A stretch of 64,000 nucleotides of DNA, taken from NCBI GenBank assembly GCA_905221605.1, contig CAJNDS010000602.1:833001-897000 (forward strand), written 5' to 3'. This document shows, one piece after another, positions 1 to 10,739 of this stretch. The notes beneath the pieces are model-generated. The model made no database searches. It worked only from the letters and a program-made list of their open reading frames with translations, and was not told the origin of the DNA. This stretch comes from Symbiodinium natans (Eukaryota > Sar > Dinophyceae > Suessiales > Symbiodiniaceae). Positions within the stretch are counted from its first letter, which is position 1, and every line of letters begins with the position of its first letter. The position numbers and the translations under genes were made by a program.

Positions 1-51
1 GGGGTGTTGCCATTTTGCCAGCATTTTCCATGGCCGCCGCGTTTGTTGCAG

Positions 52-148
52 GTCCGGTCTGGTGCGACAACCGGACAGCGCTGTGTGAGAGGACGGCCAT
101 GGGATGTTCCGGGGCTGGCAGTGAAGTGCCTTCCAGCGGATACACAAG
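52..148 (+). CDS. Exon candidate, Cys-containing protein (partial)
   Basis: A pyrimidine-rich tract ending in TTTGTTGCAG precedes this stretch, and a GT donor (GTCTTC) follows it. Read with two leading bases it gives a stop-free peptide beginning PVWCDNRTALCERTAMG, with three cysteines and no low complexity. I do not recognise the family. It lies at the window edge, so it would be an internal exon of a gene that starts upstream. The call rests on acceptor quality and composition only, and chance cannot be excluded. Confidence 0.3.
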
Positions 149-1956
149 GTCTTCAGGAAAGCTTCTGTAGAATGATGTAGCATAAGCCTGCATGAGCCGA
201 AGGTTGGCTCGGATTACAAGCCGAGCTGCGCACACCTGTTCGGCCACCACATGCCACCATAAGCTTCATTGTCGCACGAGTGCCGCAGTGACTTGGAGGA
301 CATCCTGTCGCCATTGGTCGCCCTCGCATGTCGGAACTTGCGTGCATCACAAGTAGGCGGCATGACTTCGCAGCTGGTTTTTCCATCATTGTCCTTTGGT
401 TCCGTGTTCCAGGTGGCACGAGGTGCATCCGCTGAAGGCGATGCCTCAGCCATGGGTGGATGACCGCATCGAGTCAGCCATTTTCAGCCACGCTTCCTGA
501 TTCTTGGTGGTTGGACTTCGAGGAAAAGCAATCTTTGCCAGCTCCTACAGGTACGATCAACTGCGGGACTTGTGCACCGCCATTGAGAGGCCCAGGATCA
601 ATCAGTCGGCCAGAGACTCAGCAAGCAGTTCTGCTGATTAGGATCGGCTCATTATTGTGCGTGCTGAAGGACCTTGATCGATATCAGAAGGCAGCAGAGG
701 CTTGCAAAGCATCAAAGCATCACGGAGATCTCAGAGCATGGAAGCAGAGTTTCTTTTTGTAGTGCTTGCGCCAGGCTCAAGCCTTGCACCTCCGCGAGGA
801 GTTCTGCAGGCAAATCCCCTAGAACTTTAGCAGCGGAGATGCAAAATGCAAACGAAGTCCCTTCGATGGTCTTCGTGTGTCAAAGTCTAGGCATGTCTAT
901 GCAATTTTCCCAGAATTGCAGACCAACATTCGACTCTATGCAGCGAGCCTTTTCCCCTGTCAGGCCAAAGTGGGTCGATGGATACTGTGAGCCAAAGAAG
1001 CCACCAAGAGTACATGCACGGTGTACCATGGAGGTGCCAAACCTGCTTGCTCCGTTGTTTAACAAGAATCCGGAGCTGCAAAAGCTGAGGGCCGGAGTTA
1101 CCGCACTGGTTTTTCGATGTTTTGATCTGGAAGGATGGACAGTTCTGCAAGAAGGGCCTTGTAAGAACCGACTCTGCTGGATTCTTAAGCCTGATGCTTT
1201 GGTGATACTTTTTGAAAAGAATCAGTACCCTGAGCACACGACCCTGAGCCTGAGGATGCTGACATTACGTCAGAATGGGGCGATGCCTTCAAGGCCGCAT
1301 CGGTTTCGGCCGGGCTCTCTTTCTAACACTTTTCTAACTCTGAGCAGCACAGTGTACTGTTGGGCTCTCGCTTGCCCACGTTTTGGAGCGTGTGTTGGTG
1401 GGTCAGAGAAGCACAGGTTTCTATAGTAGGGCAGGGTCCAAAAGCAGAAGCTCAAGCCGTAAGCTGTTGAGGCAACCAAGTTGTTTTTCACAGGGATGTT
1501 ACTCTCAAAATCAGATCAGAACTTTGGGCGGGCATGAAGTTTTTGGACGTAATGGCCTCAAACTGCTTACAACCTGTATGCAAGATGTCATGCGCTCTTT
1601 GGGCCATCGCTACACGTAGGCCTTACCCTCAGCAAGTCGAAACCTTTCGTTTTCCTGACTTCTGGACCAAACATGCCAAGCGACATCGCTAAAGCTTGGG
1701 TTGGATGGATTCAGTTTACATCGAGGCAAAGGGGGCGGGGTGACATCAGGGACAGTTCTGATTGGGATAGAAGGTCTTTCTGGGTTTTGATTTGGGGCTA
1801 GCTGTAGTACTCTGCTGTCAAGCTAAGGCTGCGGATTTTTTAAACGAGAAGCGGCACGATGTCCTGTTAACGGACGGTTTCAAGTTTCTCGCGCCGGCAG
1901 GAGCCAGCTGTGCAGGCGACCGGACCGAACAGTGCCAGGGCGCTTGTCTTTCTTTT
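149..1956. other. No confident gene; weak + strand coding signal
   Basis: Two or three short + frames look weakly coding: around 269-353 (CRSDLEDILSPLVALACRN, ending at a GT donor), around 478-551 (SWWLDFEEKQSLPAPTG before a GT donor) and a longer open frame at 674-1426 with the segment NLLAPLFNKNPELQKL. None has a recognisable domain and phases could not be chained. The last 500 bases hold nothing I can name. Confidence 0.25.
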
Positions 1957-2033
1957 ATATACGATACATGTATGTATATAAATATATATACACATACACA
2001 TATATATATATACATATATGTATATACATATAC

Positions 2034-2064
<31 letters not shown>

Positions 2065-2085
2065 CATATAATTACATATATATGG
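1957..2085. repeat. (TA)n/(CA)n microsatellite, left flank of the element
   Basis: Alternating TA and CATA units run for about 130 bases up to the left end of the inverted-repeat element that starts at 2088. The same kind of TA run resumes at 4192 on the other side of that element. Confidence 0.9.
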
Positions 2086-2214
2086 TACCCCCCCCAGTGA
2101 CCTACCCTTTTTCGCCTTGTCTCAAGTCACCCAGCTGCACTGCAAGCAAACTCGGTGTGCAATATAGCGTATTTCCTAGGGCGTAGACTAAAATACAACT
2201 ACAATCACATACAC

Positions 2215-2575
2215 GGGACAGTAGAAAAACCAAAAATCACCAAAACCAAAAAAACCAAAAAAACCAAAACCACCAAAACCAAAAAAACAAAAAAAAAAAC
2301 CAAAAAAACCAAACAAAACCAAAAAAACCAAAAACAAAAAAAAAAAAAAAAAAAAAAAAAACCCAAAAAAACCAAAACCAAAAAACCAAAGAATCCAAAA
2401 CAACAAAAACCAAAAAAACCAAAACAACCAATTTTCCGGAACTCTAAGGAATCCCTATGAGGCTTCTCCAAGAGTCCCGGAAAATTGGTACTTTCGGTTT
2501 TTAGGTTTTTTTGGTTTTTTTGGTTTTGGTATTTTTGGTTTTTTGGTTTTGGTATTTTGGCTTTTTGGTTCGCGC
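2215..2575. repeat. Foldback: (CCAAAA)n facing (GGTTTT)n with an 18-bp inverted core
   Basis: About 200 bases of CCAAAA/CAAAA-type repeat are followed by an inverted pair, CCAATTTTCCGGAACTCT at 2427 and the complement of CCAATTTTCCGGGACTCT ending near 2488 (one mismatch). GGTTTT repeats then follow and are complementary to the first arm. The whole block could fold into a long A/T-rich hairpin centred near 2457. It lies inside the 2.1-kb element. Confidence 0.75.
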
Positions 2576-2910
2576 CTTCACGGTCCCGAGGCAACAACTA
2601 CGCATTTTAAAGTGTGCTTATGCTAATTGTGCTTTTCAGAAATAGTATACAAGTGCATGGATAATATTTGCCTGGTAAAAGCGATTAATTATCTAGAAGC
2701 AGCAATTGCAATACTTGTCTTGAGAAAAAGAATTTTATTGCTTAGAATTGTTTGCTTAGAAAGTGATTCCTACTCGTCCAGGGATACCCCAAAACCCTAT
2801 AATCCAAACTTCACCAAAGACTCTCCTGAAAAGCTTGCGCTTTTGGATGTTTTTTTGTACTTGTGAATTTGCTTGTGTATGGCCTTCACTAAGTACTTTT
2901 CTAGGATTCT

Positions 2911-3165
2911 TGTGCATTTTTAAAGCCTGATTGTGCAAGTTGTGTTTTTCAAACATAGGACATAAGTGGTCTTTATTGAATACTTCAGACATCTTTGTTT
3001 CATCGTTATGTAAGTAGAGCCGCTTCTATTTCCATTATTGTGCATTTTTAAGCTTGTTTATGCAAATTGTGCTTTTCAGACATAGTATCTAAGTGGTCTT
3101 TATTGAATACTTCAGCAGTTTTTGTTTCATTGTTATGTAGGTAGAACCGCTTCCATTTCCGTTAG
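2911..3165. repeat. Tandem duplication, 128-bp unit
   Basis: Two copies begin with TGTGCATTTTTAA at 2911 and 3039 and share TAAGTGGTCTTTATTGAATA and the segment GTAGAGCCGCTTC/GTAGAACCGCTTCC. A third, decayed partial copy is visible near 2600-2660 (AATTGTGCTTTTCAGA). It lies inside the TIR element. Confidence 0.8.
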
Positions 3166-3169
3166 TGTT

Positions 3170-3965
3170 TATTTCGTATTTGGTTGAGTCTGGTCCTTTA
3201 AATAGTATTCACTTGAGTCAAATTGGGCTATTTGCTTAAGAATTTCTCTAGTAGTTAAATTCGCATAGAATGAATATTTCCAAAATACAAATTGTTTCAT
3301 GAATATGTAAACATAAGGTATTTCAGTGGACACTTTGCAGACCGTATTTCAATAATACTTTGCCTGGTATAAACACAACTGTTTCAATGCATTAGTTGCT
3401 CAACAAAGCACTATTTGCCCTTTAAACCACACTTTGCAATATTTTGGTTGAATATGGTGCTTATTTCGTATTTTGGTTGAGTATGGTCCTTTAAATGGTA
3501 TTCACTTGAGTCAAATTGGGCCATTTGCTTAATTATTGCTCTAGTAGCTAAATTCGCATAGAATGATTATTTCAAAAATTGACAAAGTTTCATGAATATG
3601 TAAACATAAGGTATTTCAGTGGACTTTTCAGATAGTATTTGATTCATACTTTGCCTAGTACAAACACAAGTGTATAAATACAGGAGTTGCTCAACAAAGC
3701 ATTATTTGCCCTTTAAACGCACACTTTGCCATATTTTGGTTGAGAATGGTGTCTATTTCGCATCTTGGTTGAGTATGCTCATTTAAAGAGTATGCACTTG
3801 AGTCAAATTGGGCTCTTTGCTTAATAATTACTCTAGTAGTTAAAATCGTATAGAATCAAGAAAAATGTATCACTATTTGATTAATACTTTGCCTCGTTCA
3901 AACACAATTTGTATAAATAGCTTAGTTGCTCAACAAAACATTAATTGCCCTTTAACCGCACAACT
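3170..3965. repeat. Tandem array, 292-bp unit, about 2.7 copies
   Basis: Copies start at 3170, 3462 and 3754 with TATTTCGTATTTTGGTTGAG or a close variant. Each continues with CACTTGAGTCAAATTGGGC and, further on, TTGCTCAACAAAGCA. The last copy carries an internal deletion of about 100 bases and ends near 3965. The divergence between copies is moderate and the composition is AT-rich. No open frame is conserved between copies. Confidence 0.85.
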
Positions 3966-4191
3966 TGCATAGAAAAACACAGATCTAAACATCTAAAAAC
4001 AGCATTGTCCGCTCCAAAATGTAGACTAATCCAATGCTGGCTTATCGGGGTCTGTGAGGTGGGTGTCCCAGTAACTGTCCTTCATTTCTCGGTGATTAAC
4101 TACGCGACTTTTGGGCCTTCGTTGTTATTTTTGTTAAAGAGGCCTAAAAAGGCCTAAAAAGGGTAGGTCGCTGGGGGGGGGGAGGTAGCAT

Positions 4192-4264
4192 AATTATATA
4201 TATATATATATATATGTGTATATGTATATATGTATATACTTGTGTATATATATATATATATACT

Positions 4265-4320
<56 letters not shown>

Positions 4321-4460
4321 CAGGGTGGGTCGTGCCTGTGTGCGTTTGTGGGGGGTGCGTTTGTGGGGGGTGCGTTCGCGGGTGCGTTCGTGGGTGCTTC
4401 GTGGACGCGTTCGTGGGCCCGCGCACACGCGCACTCACGCGCGCACTCACGCGCTCGCAC
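4192..4460. repeat. (TA)n-(TG)n microsatellite passing into GTGCG-type repeat
   Basis: A TA run is followed by about 60 bases of pure TG, then imperfect GTGCGTTTGTGGGGG and GTGCGTTCGTGG units, and finally CGCACTCACGCG units. The long peptide frames across it on both strands are products of the repeat. Confidence 0.9.
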
Positions 4461-4541
4461 TCGCGTGAGAGTGTGTGATGACATGACAGCATCTGCAGAC
4501 ATGCGCCCCTAGCTACGATTTTTTGTCGTCTTCCTATTCAG

Positions 4542-4627
4542 GCTTGGGTCTCGCCTCGCCCCGACCAGACGCGTTCTTCAAAGTTGTGTGCGGCATGAGC
4601 CCCCTGCTTGATGCCCGGTTCTGCGAA
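4542..4627 (+). CDS. Exon candidate, unknown protein
   Basis: The acceptor TCTTCCTATTCAG|G and the donor GTACGT bound a frame reading LGLASPRPDAFFKVVCGMSP. It starts with two bases of a split codon and ends on a whole codon. The phase does not match the next candidate at 4917, so an exon may be missing between them or one of the two calls is wrong. Confidence 0.35.
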
Positions 4628-4916
4628 GTACGTTGCGTGGGCGCAAGTGCGCTAGCACGATCCGAAGCTCAAGTGGAATTGCAAGTGGAAACTCACCTTG
4701 ACCTGATCTGGGAGTCATTCCCCACTGCTGGACATCCGGGCTTGTGATGGATTAGATGTGTTTTGCCCTCACCTGAGCTGGGAGACACTCCCCACCACCA
4801 GCAACCTCCCCAAAAGGGATCTGCGTTGCAATTGTGTCCGTGTGTGTGCGTGTGGCTGCATACTCTCTTCCTCCTTCCGTTTCGTCGCTTCTTGTTCACT
4901 GATTCTTGTTCAACAG

Positions 4917-5020
4917 GTGGGGCTGATGCCTTTGCTGCCACCTTCGCCCCTGCTTGGCTCCGTCTCAAGGAGGCGCCGGGAGCTCCGCCGGTTTCTCTGA
5001 AAAAGAAGATCGTCGGAGAG
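4917..5020 (+). CDS. Exon candidate, unknown protein
   Basis: A pyrimidine-rich stretch ending TTGTTCAACAG precedes it and GTGCAG follows. The frame reads ADAFAATFAPAWLRLKEAPG and ends KKKIVGE. Both boundaries fall at sensible splice sites and leave a whole codon at the 3' end. The family is not recognised. Confidence 0.4.
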
Positions 5021-5184
5021 GTGCAGCTTTTGATAAACTTTTGATGCCAGACGATATTGTCGAGCATGTATAGGCATGAGTCATGAGCATGTGTACACGC
5101 AAGCCAGCAGTGAGGCAACTGCCCAAGGATGGCAGTCACTTCTTCCACTAAGTATGTGGGCGTCGCAGATGGCTCTTGGTAGAG

Positions 5185-5297
5185 CTGACCGCAGTATTTC
5201 GGCCCTTCGATCCTTTGATCTGGACCGAAGTACTCCCGGTGGTCGCCACAAATGTGTCCTTCTCAGATGTTGAATTGAAACTGACATCAAGCATCAC
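5185..5297 (+). CDS. Exon, membrane-protein segment, part 1
   Basis: The frame reads AVFRPFDPLIWTEVLPVVAT and continues into FSDVELKLTSSI. It ends in a split codon at a consensus GTAAGT donor. The 5' edge is uncertain (AG sites at 5168 and 5184). The 85-base intron after it joins in phase to the next exon, and the joined product alternates hydrophobic and charged segments. The family is not identified; the FRPF-x-LW pattern is only loosely like the region before the first membrane helix of glutamate-receptor-type channels. Confidence 0.5.
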
Positions 5298-5382
5298 GTA
5301 AGTTTTGACCAAGAAGCACGCATTGGACCCTATGTCTAGTACTGCCCTGTAAAGTAAACCATTTCTTTCCTATCACGCCAAG

Positions 5383-5486
5383 GAAGCGCTTCTTGGCATT
5401 GCTTGCTTTCAATGCAGGCGCACTTTTGGCTTCAGCGGTCGTTTGTATCAAGAGAAGTTTCTCAGAAACGCCGGAACTGCGGCTCA
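5383..5486 (+). CDS. Exon, predicted transmembrane helix, part 2
   Basis: It starts after AG with the single G needed to complete the split codon of the exon ending at 5297. It reads RFLALLAFNAGALLASAVVC and then IKRSF. This is a 20-residue hydrophobic segment flanked by basic residues, which is the form of a single transmembrane helix. The 3' end is taken at a GT giving phase 1; a second GT at 5496 is also possible. Confidence 0.5.
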
Positions 5487-5680
5487 GTCATTTGGCGTAG
5501 TTTCTTCCTGCCCTTGTCCTTCTGATTTCCATAACAGGACGAGATAGGACGAGCATAATTTCAATCCTGGCCACGAAACCTACTCTTGGTGCACCATGAA
5601 CAAAATACGTTGCTTCGCCTGAGACAGCAATTGATGCCCACGAAGGCAAAGATGAACGTTGGCCTTTACGCTCCTCACAG

Positions 5681-5829
5681 CCTGGGAAAAGCTTCGTAAG
5701 CTTTATTTTTTTCACGCTACGCGGCCTCGGCCTGGACCTGCCCATCGGCGAGGCAAGCGGCGAGGCAACCCAAACCGGAGATCGCGCAGGTGTTGTTAGA
5801 GCTGATGTGCCCCTTTTGGGGATGCTGTT
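5681..5829 (+). CDS. Exon candidate following the membrane segment
   Basis: The acceptor CTCCTCACAG opens a frame reading GKSFVSFIFFTLRGLGLDLP and then IGEASGEATQTGDRAG, ending at a GTAAAC donor with two bases of a split codon. The next candidate at 6320 starts with the one base needed. The GKS here is not in a convincing Walker A context. The join to the preceding exon could not be fixed. Confidence 0.4.
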
Positions 5830-6319
5830 GTAAACAGGGTGTAACAGGTTCATGTTCATGTACAGACCAGGCACCACCAGACAAACAAGGTAGGGTGTAG
5901 GGTTGAAGGGTCAGGACAGGTTTGGTGGGGGGCGGGTGTTTGGGTGGGCGGGGGGGGGAAATGCCAAATCAAGGGGTGGGAGGGGATGAAAGGTGGGGCC
6001 TGCTTTATGCTCCCCATACACCTACGGCCCGAGGCCTCAGCGGATAAATCGAATGTGGACTTGGGCCTTGGAACGTGTGCACGCCGAGCTTCCGCGCAGT
6101 CCTCCCCGAAGCTGATGGTCTCGGCTTCATGGACCGGATTTCCAGACACAGCAGGCTCTGAGAGACCTGAGATGCTCTCGAGAGTCGGTCTGAGAGGTCT
6201 GAGAGGTCAAGGAGAAGCATGAGGCTGATGAGGCTGATGAGGCTGACTTTGATTTGGTGACATCACGGTGACTTGTGCCAGGGAGGCAGCAGATCCTGCT
6301 CCGCCGACCCCGGATGCAG

Positions 6320-6395
6320 GGCCGCAGGTGCCAACCGCGTGGATCTGTTTCGCCCATTGATGTTCCGCCGGTTTCCGCGGGTTTCCTTGAAGAAA
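6320..6395 (+). CDS. Exon candidate, basic segment
   Basis: It begins after CGGATGCAG with the base that completes the codon split at 5829. It reads ANRVDLFRPLMFRRFPRVSL and ends KK|GTACTA on a whole codon. The chain 5681-5829, 6320-6395 and 6525 onward keeps one frame throughout, and this agreement is the main support. Confidence 0.4.
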
Positions 6396-6524
6396 GTACT
6401 ATGTCAACACGAATGTTTCTCTTTCCGTTTCTATTCCAGGCCTTGCCGCCGAAGGCATGGATGGGCGCACAGGCGCGTTGCTTGGAGTTGGAGCACACTA
6501 GTTTGCTCGGGGTTCTCCCTGCAG

Positions 6525-6683
6525 GAATATGTGCTCTTCGTCATAGCGCCCGGCTCCGTCTCCGTCTCGGCAAAAGCTGACTTCACCCACAGTCGCACCC
6601 TCAAATGTCGCGAGTTCTGCAAATTTGTGGCAGATGCAGGCCGTTGCCGCGTTGGGCTTTGTCATCTTCCTTCGTCATTTTGA
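6525..6683 (+). CDS. Exon candidate, 3' edge uncertain
   Basis: The acceptor TCCCTGCAG|G follows a 129-base intron. The frame reads EYVLFVIAPGSVSVSAKADF and then CREFCKFVADA, and runs to a TGA at 6681. It may instead end earlier at a GC donor (GCCGTT, near 6638). A different acceptor upstream (TTCTATTCCAG at 6439) would open another frame, so this exon has a competing model. Confidence 0.35.
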   Translation, partial: EYVLFVIAPGSVSVSAKADFTHSRTLKCREFCKFVADAGRCRVGLCHLPSSF

Positions 6684-8125
6684 GGCTCCGTGCAATTCTT
6701 TCAAAGTCAAACCTGCAAACGCAGCTGCCGGAGTGCATTAATCGGGCAGGGCAGTGATTTATTCAACACATCTTGCAAGACGTCGCACGGCCCTGTCATT
6801 CTGTGAGGCGAGGCAGACTGATCAAAATGGTGCGGAGGCTGATGTGGGAAGGTGGAACGAAGACCTTGAGGCGCGCAGTTTTGACATGTCACGGATGCTC
6901 TCAGAATTTCAGAGAGTCCTAGAGTCCACGAACCGACGGAGAACAGAGTCAGGTTGTGGATCGTGAACCAGAAGGCCTGGATGAGGACATGGCTTGTGGA
7001 CACCTGCGATGGCATCCGTACACGTGCAATGGAGTACCTGCGTGAACCGTGGTTGAGCTCGTCTTTTTGTCTTTCAGAGTCGCATCTCTGCTGCGTTGGC
7101 CTCGATACGTTTTACTCTCCATGCACGCTGAGTAGAACAAGAATCCCAGCTGGGGATCGGAGCATGCACGGGCCCATGCGAGCCCCTCTCCCACACGCCA
7201 TTTATATGTCTGCCACTCCGCATGTGCATTTGCAGATGCCGATGCTCTGCTCTGCTCAGAGTGCTTTGAAGAATGCTTTTGGTTTTTAGCCACTGATGGC
7301 CACTGTTCGCCCTGTTCGGCCTCACAGGTTACACATGTTTGCACTAGACTGAGACTCCGAAGGTAGGGATGGGCCACAGGTGGTGAACTTGTGAATGGTG
7401 AGGCTGGTGTGGTGTTGCGTCTGTTGCGTGTTCATTTCGTGCTTCCCTTGCGGAGAGTTGTGATGAGTGCGCACGGCACCACTGGGAACACTGGAAGCGT
7501 TTTCTCACAAACAAAGTGGCCGAACAAAGTTGAAGACATTTGAAGATGTTGAAAGAAGTTGTACCGCCGGAGCAGTGACGAAGAAGGCGATCCAAGACCC
7601 GAGCACCGGGTCTCCTGACCCGGGTTTTCAAACGCAAAGACCCGCAGAATAGCCCAAGTCGGATGCATCTCTGCCACTGCGAGCTAAAGGTCCGAGCCTG
7701 GGTCTCGGGACCAGGCATATTTAAAGGTAGCCCCGAAAAGGCCGTGATTGGTCGCAAAAGGGTCCACGAAAGCAAATGCATAATACCCTTGTCCCAGCAG
7801 CGATTGACATTTTCGGAATCTTCTCCAAGGACCCGTGGTGACATGCGTGTTGTGCCACTACGCAAATTGCAAGCGCCTGTGCCAACATCTTGACGCGCCA
7901 CGGCCCGCGCCATATACTCCCTGTCCGGGGTACTTGTCGTTCTGTGAGTATTGGTCATTATTGGTCCCCATCCTCAATAGCAGGAGTTGGCCTGTATGTC
8001 GCGCGTGACCCTCGTAAGTTGTGGGCAAGCCCTGACATGGACCTAATCTGCGATAGCTAATTCTTTCTGTGTGCAATTGAAAAACCATGAAAAACCTAAA
8101 AAAACGTTTGCTTCTTCGTTTTCAG
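6684..8125. other. No confident gene
   Basis: The most coding-like piece is at about 6927-7035 (EQSQVVDREPEGLDEDMACG, before GTACCT). Another is near 7445-7515 (ECARHHWEHWKRFLTNK). Neither could be joined to neighbours, and other frames over the same bases are also open. The rest is unremarkable. Confidence 0.3.
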
Positions 8126-8244
8126 GCTGTGCTCCTTGTACTGCCTGCGAGGATGTTTATGGAGCTGGGATTGCCGCCTTGGTGCGGGACTCCTACAGTT
8201 TGGTCGACGGCAAGGCAGCAGCAAATGAATTGAATGGTCTTGCA
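8126..8244 (+). CDS. Exon candidate, Cys-cluster protein
   Basis: A T-rich tract ending GTTTTCAG|G leads into GCAPCTACEDVYGAGIAALV, followed by DSYSLVDGKAAANELNGLA and a GT donor. The CxxCxxC cluster and the even composition favour real coding. It starts in phase 1 and ends in phase 0. I cannot name the family. Confidence 0.45.
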
Positions 8245-9448
8245 GTGCAACTTGTCCACATCATCACAGAACATCACAGACTTGCATTGCTGCGGATGGT
8301 TCTCATCGCCACTTGTCATGTGGCCCGGATGCTGCATTCTTGCGCGTGCTTGCAAGTGCAAGGCGTTCTTTTTACTTCTTTTCACTCATTGGGCGCACAT
8401 GCAACGACAAAATCAGTAATGCCATTGCGCCTGTGAAGTTTTGCTGCTATTGAATGGAATCCTTTGAATGGGATGGCATTCTTTCCCCGAGGCCAGGACT
8501 TTGAAATCCAAGACCCCTTAAGATTCGTTGGGGCCGGGCTTTCAAGAAGCGGCCAGGCACTTTCCAAAAAGCTTGGTCTTTGCAGCATCCCAAGAGGCCA
8601 GGACTTCGAACTGGCAAGCCCGAGGCTGTTTGAAGGCCTGTCCAAGAAGAATGCAATGCCCACAAGCCTCAGATTGCACTTTTTTACGCCAAAGGCCTTT
8701 CAAAGTCGGCTCAACATGTCAAGGGCTGCTTAGTCCGAGGGCTGCTTGGCAACTTTTCATGAATTTGAACCGAACGCGGAAAACTTGACTTTCTAGCCCG
8801 CCCGAACTAAGACGGGTCCAAGCAAGACGAATGCCGACGATTTGCGTGGCAGGTAGTGTGTTTTGTTGGCAACTCGTGGCTGTGGTCACTCCGGAGATCG
8901 ACACGTTGGGGCAACCTTCATGCCATCAATAAATGCCAAGTGAGCAGACGGAGTCTGCTCAGATGGTGCAAGGGATGTGTGGGCACCGCATCGCTTTTCC
9001 TCAGTTCGGGAGACAGCTCCTTGACCATGATTCCTTCTCTTGGTGTCTCATCTCCCATTGCATCGAATTCAGCGACTGCTACCCGAGTATGCCAGAGCAC
9101 GCCCGTTCCCGGTGATACCCGGTCATGGCCGGTCATGGAGACTTCCTTTTCTTAAAACGTGTTGGGAACATTGCGTCGGGATCGACCATACTACAGTAAA
9201 TCCTGTGTGGGAATTCGCCGCGCTGTCGGTGCAGGTGCATGCGCCTTCCCTGTTGTGGAATACGAACGCTTCAGATGATTTCTGGAGAAACCCAGGTGTA
9301 AGCGTATGTTGGCATTAGCAGGCAGTGACCCACACGGCATTAAAATATGCCTCTGCGAAAGATCCGCGTTGGGAGGGCGAAAGTAATTTTTGTTCGCGAA
9401 AGTTCTTAAGTAGCCCAGGTCTTGTTCTATGTTGCCAGCAGCTTCCAG

Positions 9449-9551
9449 GCTTTCAGTTTCCGATTAAACTGCCCGGATGGCTCCGAAATACTCGCAGAAC
9501 AAGGGGATCCGGAAGCAGCTCTCAGGGCTGGATGTTTGGCGAAAGTTCCGC
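9449..9551 (+). CDS. Exon candidate with two tandem donor sites
   Basis: The acceptor GCTTCCAG|G opens a frame reading FSFRLNCPDGSEILAEQGDP and then EAALRAGCLAK. The exon can end at CGC|GTAAGT (9551). The same GTTCCGCGTAAG string is repeated 11 bases on and gives a second donor (GTAAGC) at 9563. The family is not recognised. Confidence 0.45.
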
Positions 9552-9714
9552 GTAAGTTCCGCGTAAGCCCCACGCAAGTCGAGGTAGACATTCCAAGGAC
9601 AGCACTCATCTGAGGTGCGTGTTGGCTGTTATTGGGGTTCATATCTCTCAAATAGTGAAACCAATCCATTGCCGAAGGAACTGCAAGGCCCTGTATGGTT
9701 CTGGACTTGAACCC

Positions 9715-9775
9715 TAAGCCTGGAACTCTGGACCCTAAACCCGAAACCCTAAGTCCTAACCCTCAACACTCAAAT
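9715..9775. repeat. Degenerate CCCTAAA telomere-like run
   Basis: Units such as ACCCTAAAC, AACCCTAAG and AACCCTCAA lie in a row with substitutions. It resembles the TTTAGGG telomere repeat in decayed, interstitial form. Confidence 0.7.
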
Positions 9776-10739
9776 TTGGCTTGTTGAAGCTTAGGGAGCT
9801 AGACCTTGATCTGGGCTAACAGCATAAACTTGCACCGCGATGGGTCGGCGAAAGTTTTGCGAAAGTTATTTTCACGAAGATGGCTCTTTCGCTACTGGCA
9901 CTAACGTGTTCCAACGACAAGAATAAGAGGGGCAGTCGCTGTTGTTTCCCGTCACGGTGGCATTTTGGATGAACATCGTGCCTCAGCTCGCCGTCCTCGA
10001 AACTGCCATTGCTTTTGGACTTGGCCTCGCGAAATGCGAAAGATTGCGAAACTGTCGTCGCTTTTGGCCGTTGAGCGACGAAAATGCCTGGCTGCCTCGT
10101 TATCGGGCTTGTGGATGTTCGGGGCTTTTGCCGTTTGAGGTCTACCCTGCCAGAACAGGGCAGGTTGGCGAAGGAGTTCGTTTCTCCACATGCCTCATCT
10201 TTTTCATTTGTCGTGTTTTTGCACGTGTGCAATGAAACACAAGTGCAGCAGGTTCGGCTCCCCGTCAAAATTTTGAAAACCACCACCTCACCCGCCCGGG
10301 GCAGTGAAGCGTGCGCCATCCCGTTGGACCAGTACGAACACCCAATTAAGGCGGTGAACGCTGAAGCATGAAATGATCAGCTAATTCAGTGGGTCGAGAA
10401 AAGTCCGACCTCACGTTAGTGTTACGAACTCCTGTTCGTGTAAGCGTCTTCGTAATGTACTTGTCTGGTGTTGCTGTGTTGTTGTTGGTGGCCGCGGCAG
10501 CCGTATATAATAACGACACTCAAACTCCAACATGTTCTGTCAGGGCGATCTTGCCCTCCGACTTTCACGCTTGGGCAGCAGCTTGCTGCTGATGTTTTTC
10601 GTGTCTGGGCCGGGATAGACCATGTTGCATGGCACAACGCATGTTTAACATTAAATGTGGCAAGCGAGATGCCGTTGCTGGCCATGATGCACAGTTTGCG
10701 GCTCACGAACCACGCGTTATCACGTGTTATCCCATTCAG

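Larger units (their letters stand above)
2088..4185. mobile_element. 2.1-kb AT-rich element with terminal inverted repeats, TA-flanked
   Basis: The left end reads CCCCCCCCAGTGACCTACCC followed by TTTTT. The right end is its reverse complement with one internal substitution and a slightly longer G run (AAAAAGGGTAGGTCGCTGGG onward). A TA dinucleotide touches each outer end, and beyond that lie TA microsatellites on both sides. The interior is far more AT-rich than its surroundings. It contains a foldback region and two tandem repeat arrays, and no transposase-like frame was seen. Ends of this form with a TA duplication are what Tc1/mariner- or Stowaway-like non-autonomous elements leave. That class is inferred, because the family cannot be named from the ends alone. 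Confidence 0.6.

Noticed and set aside
2188-2600. Phe/Trp- and Lys/Thr-rich frames
   Set aside because: Translations of the CCAAAA/GGTTTT foldback.
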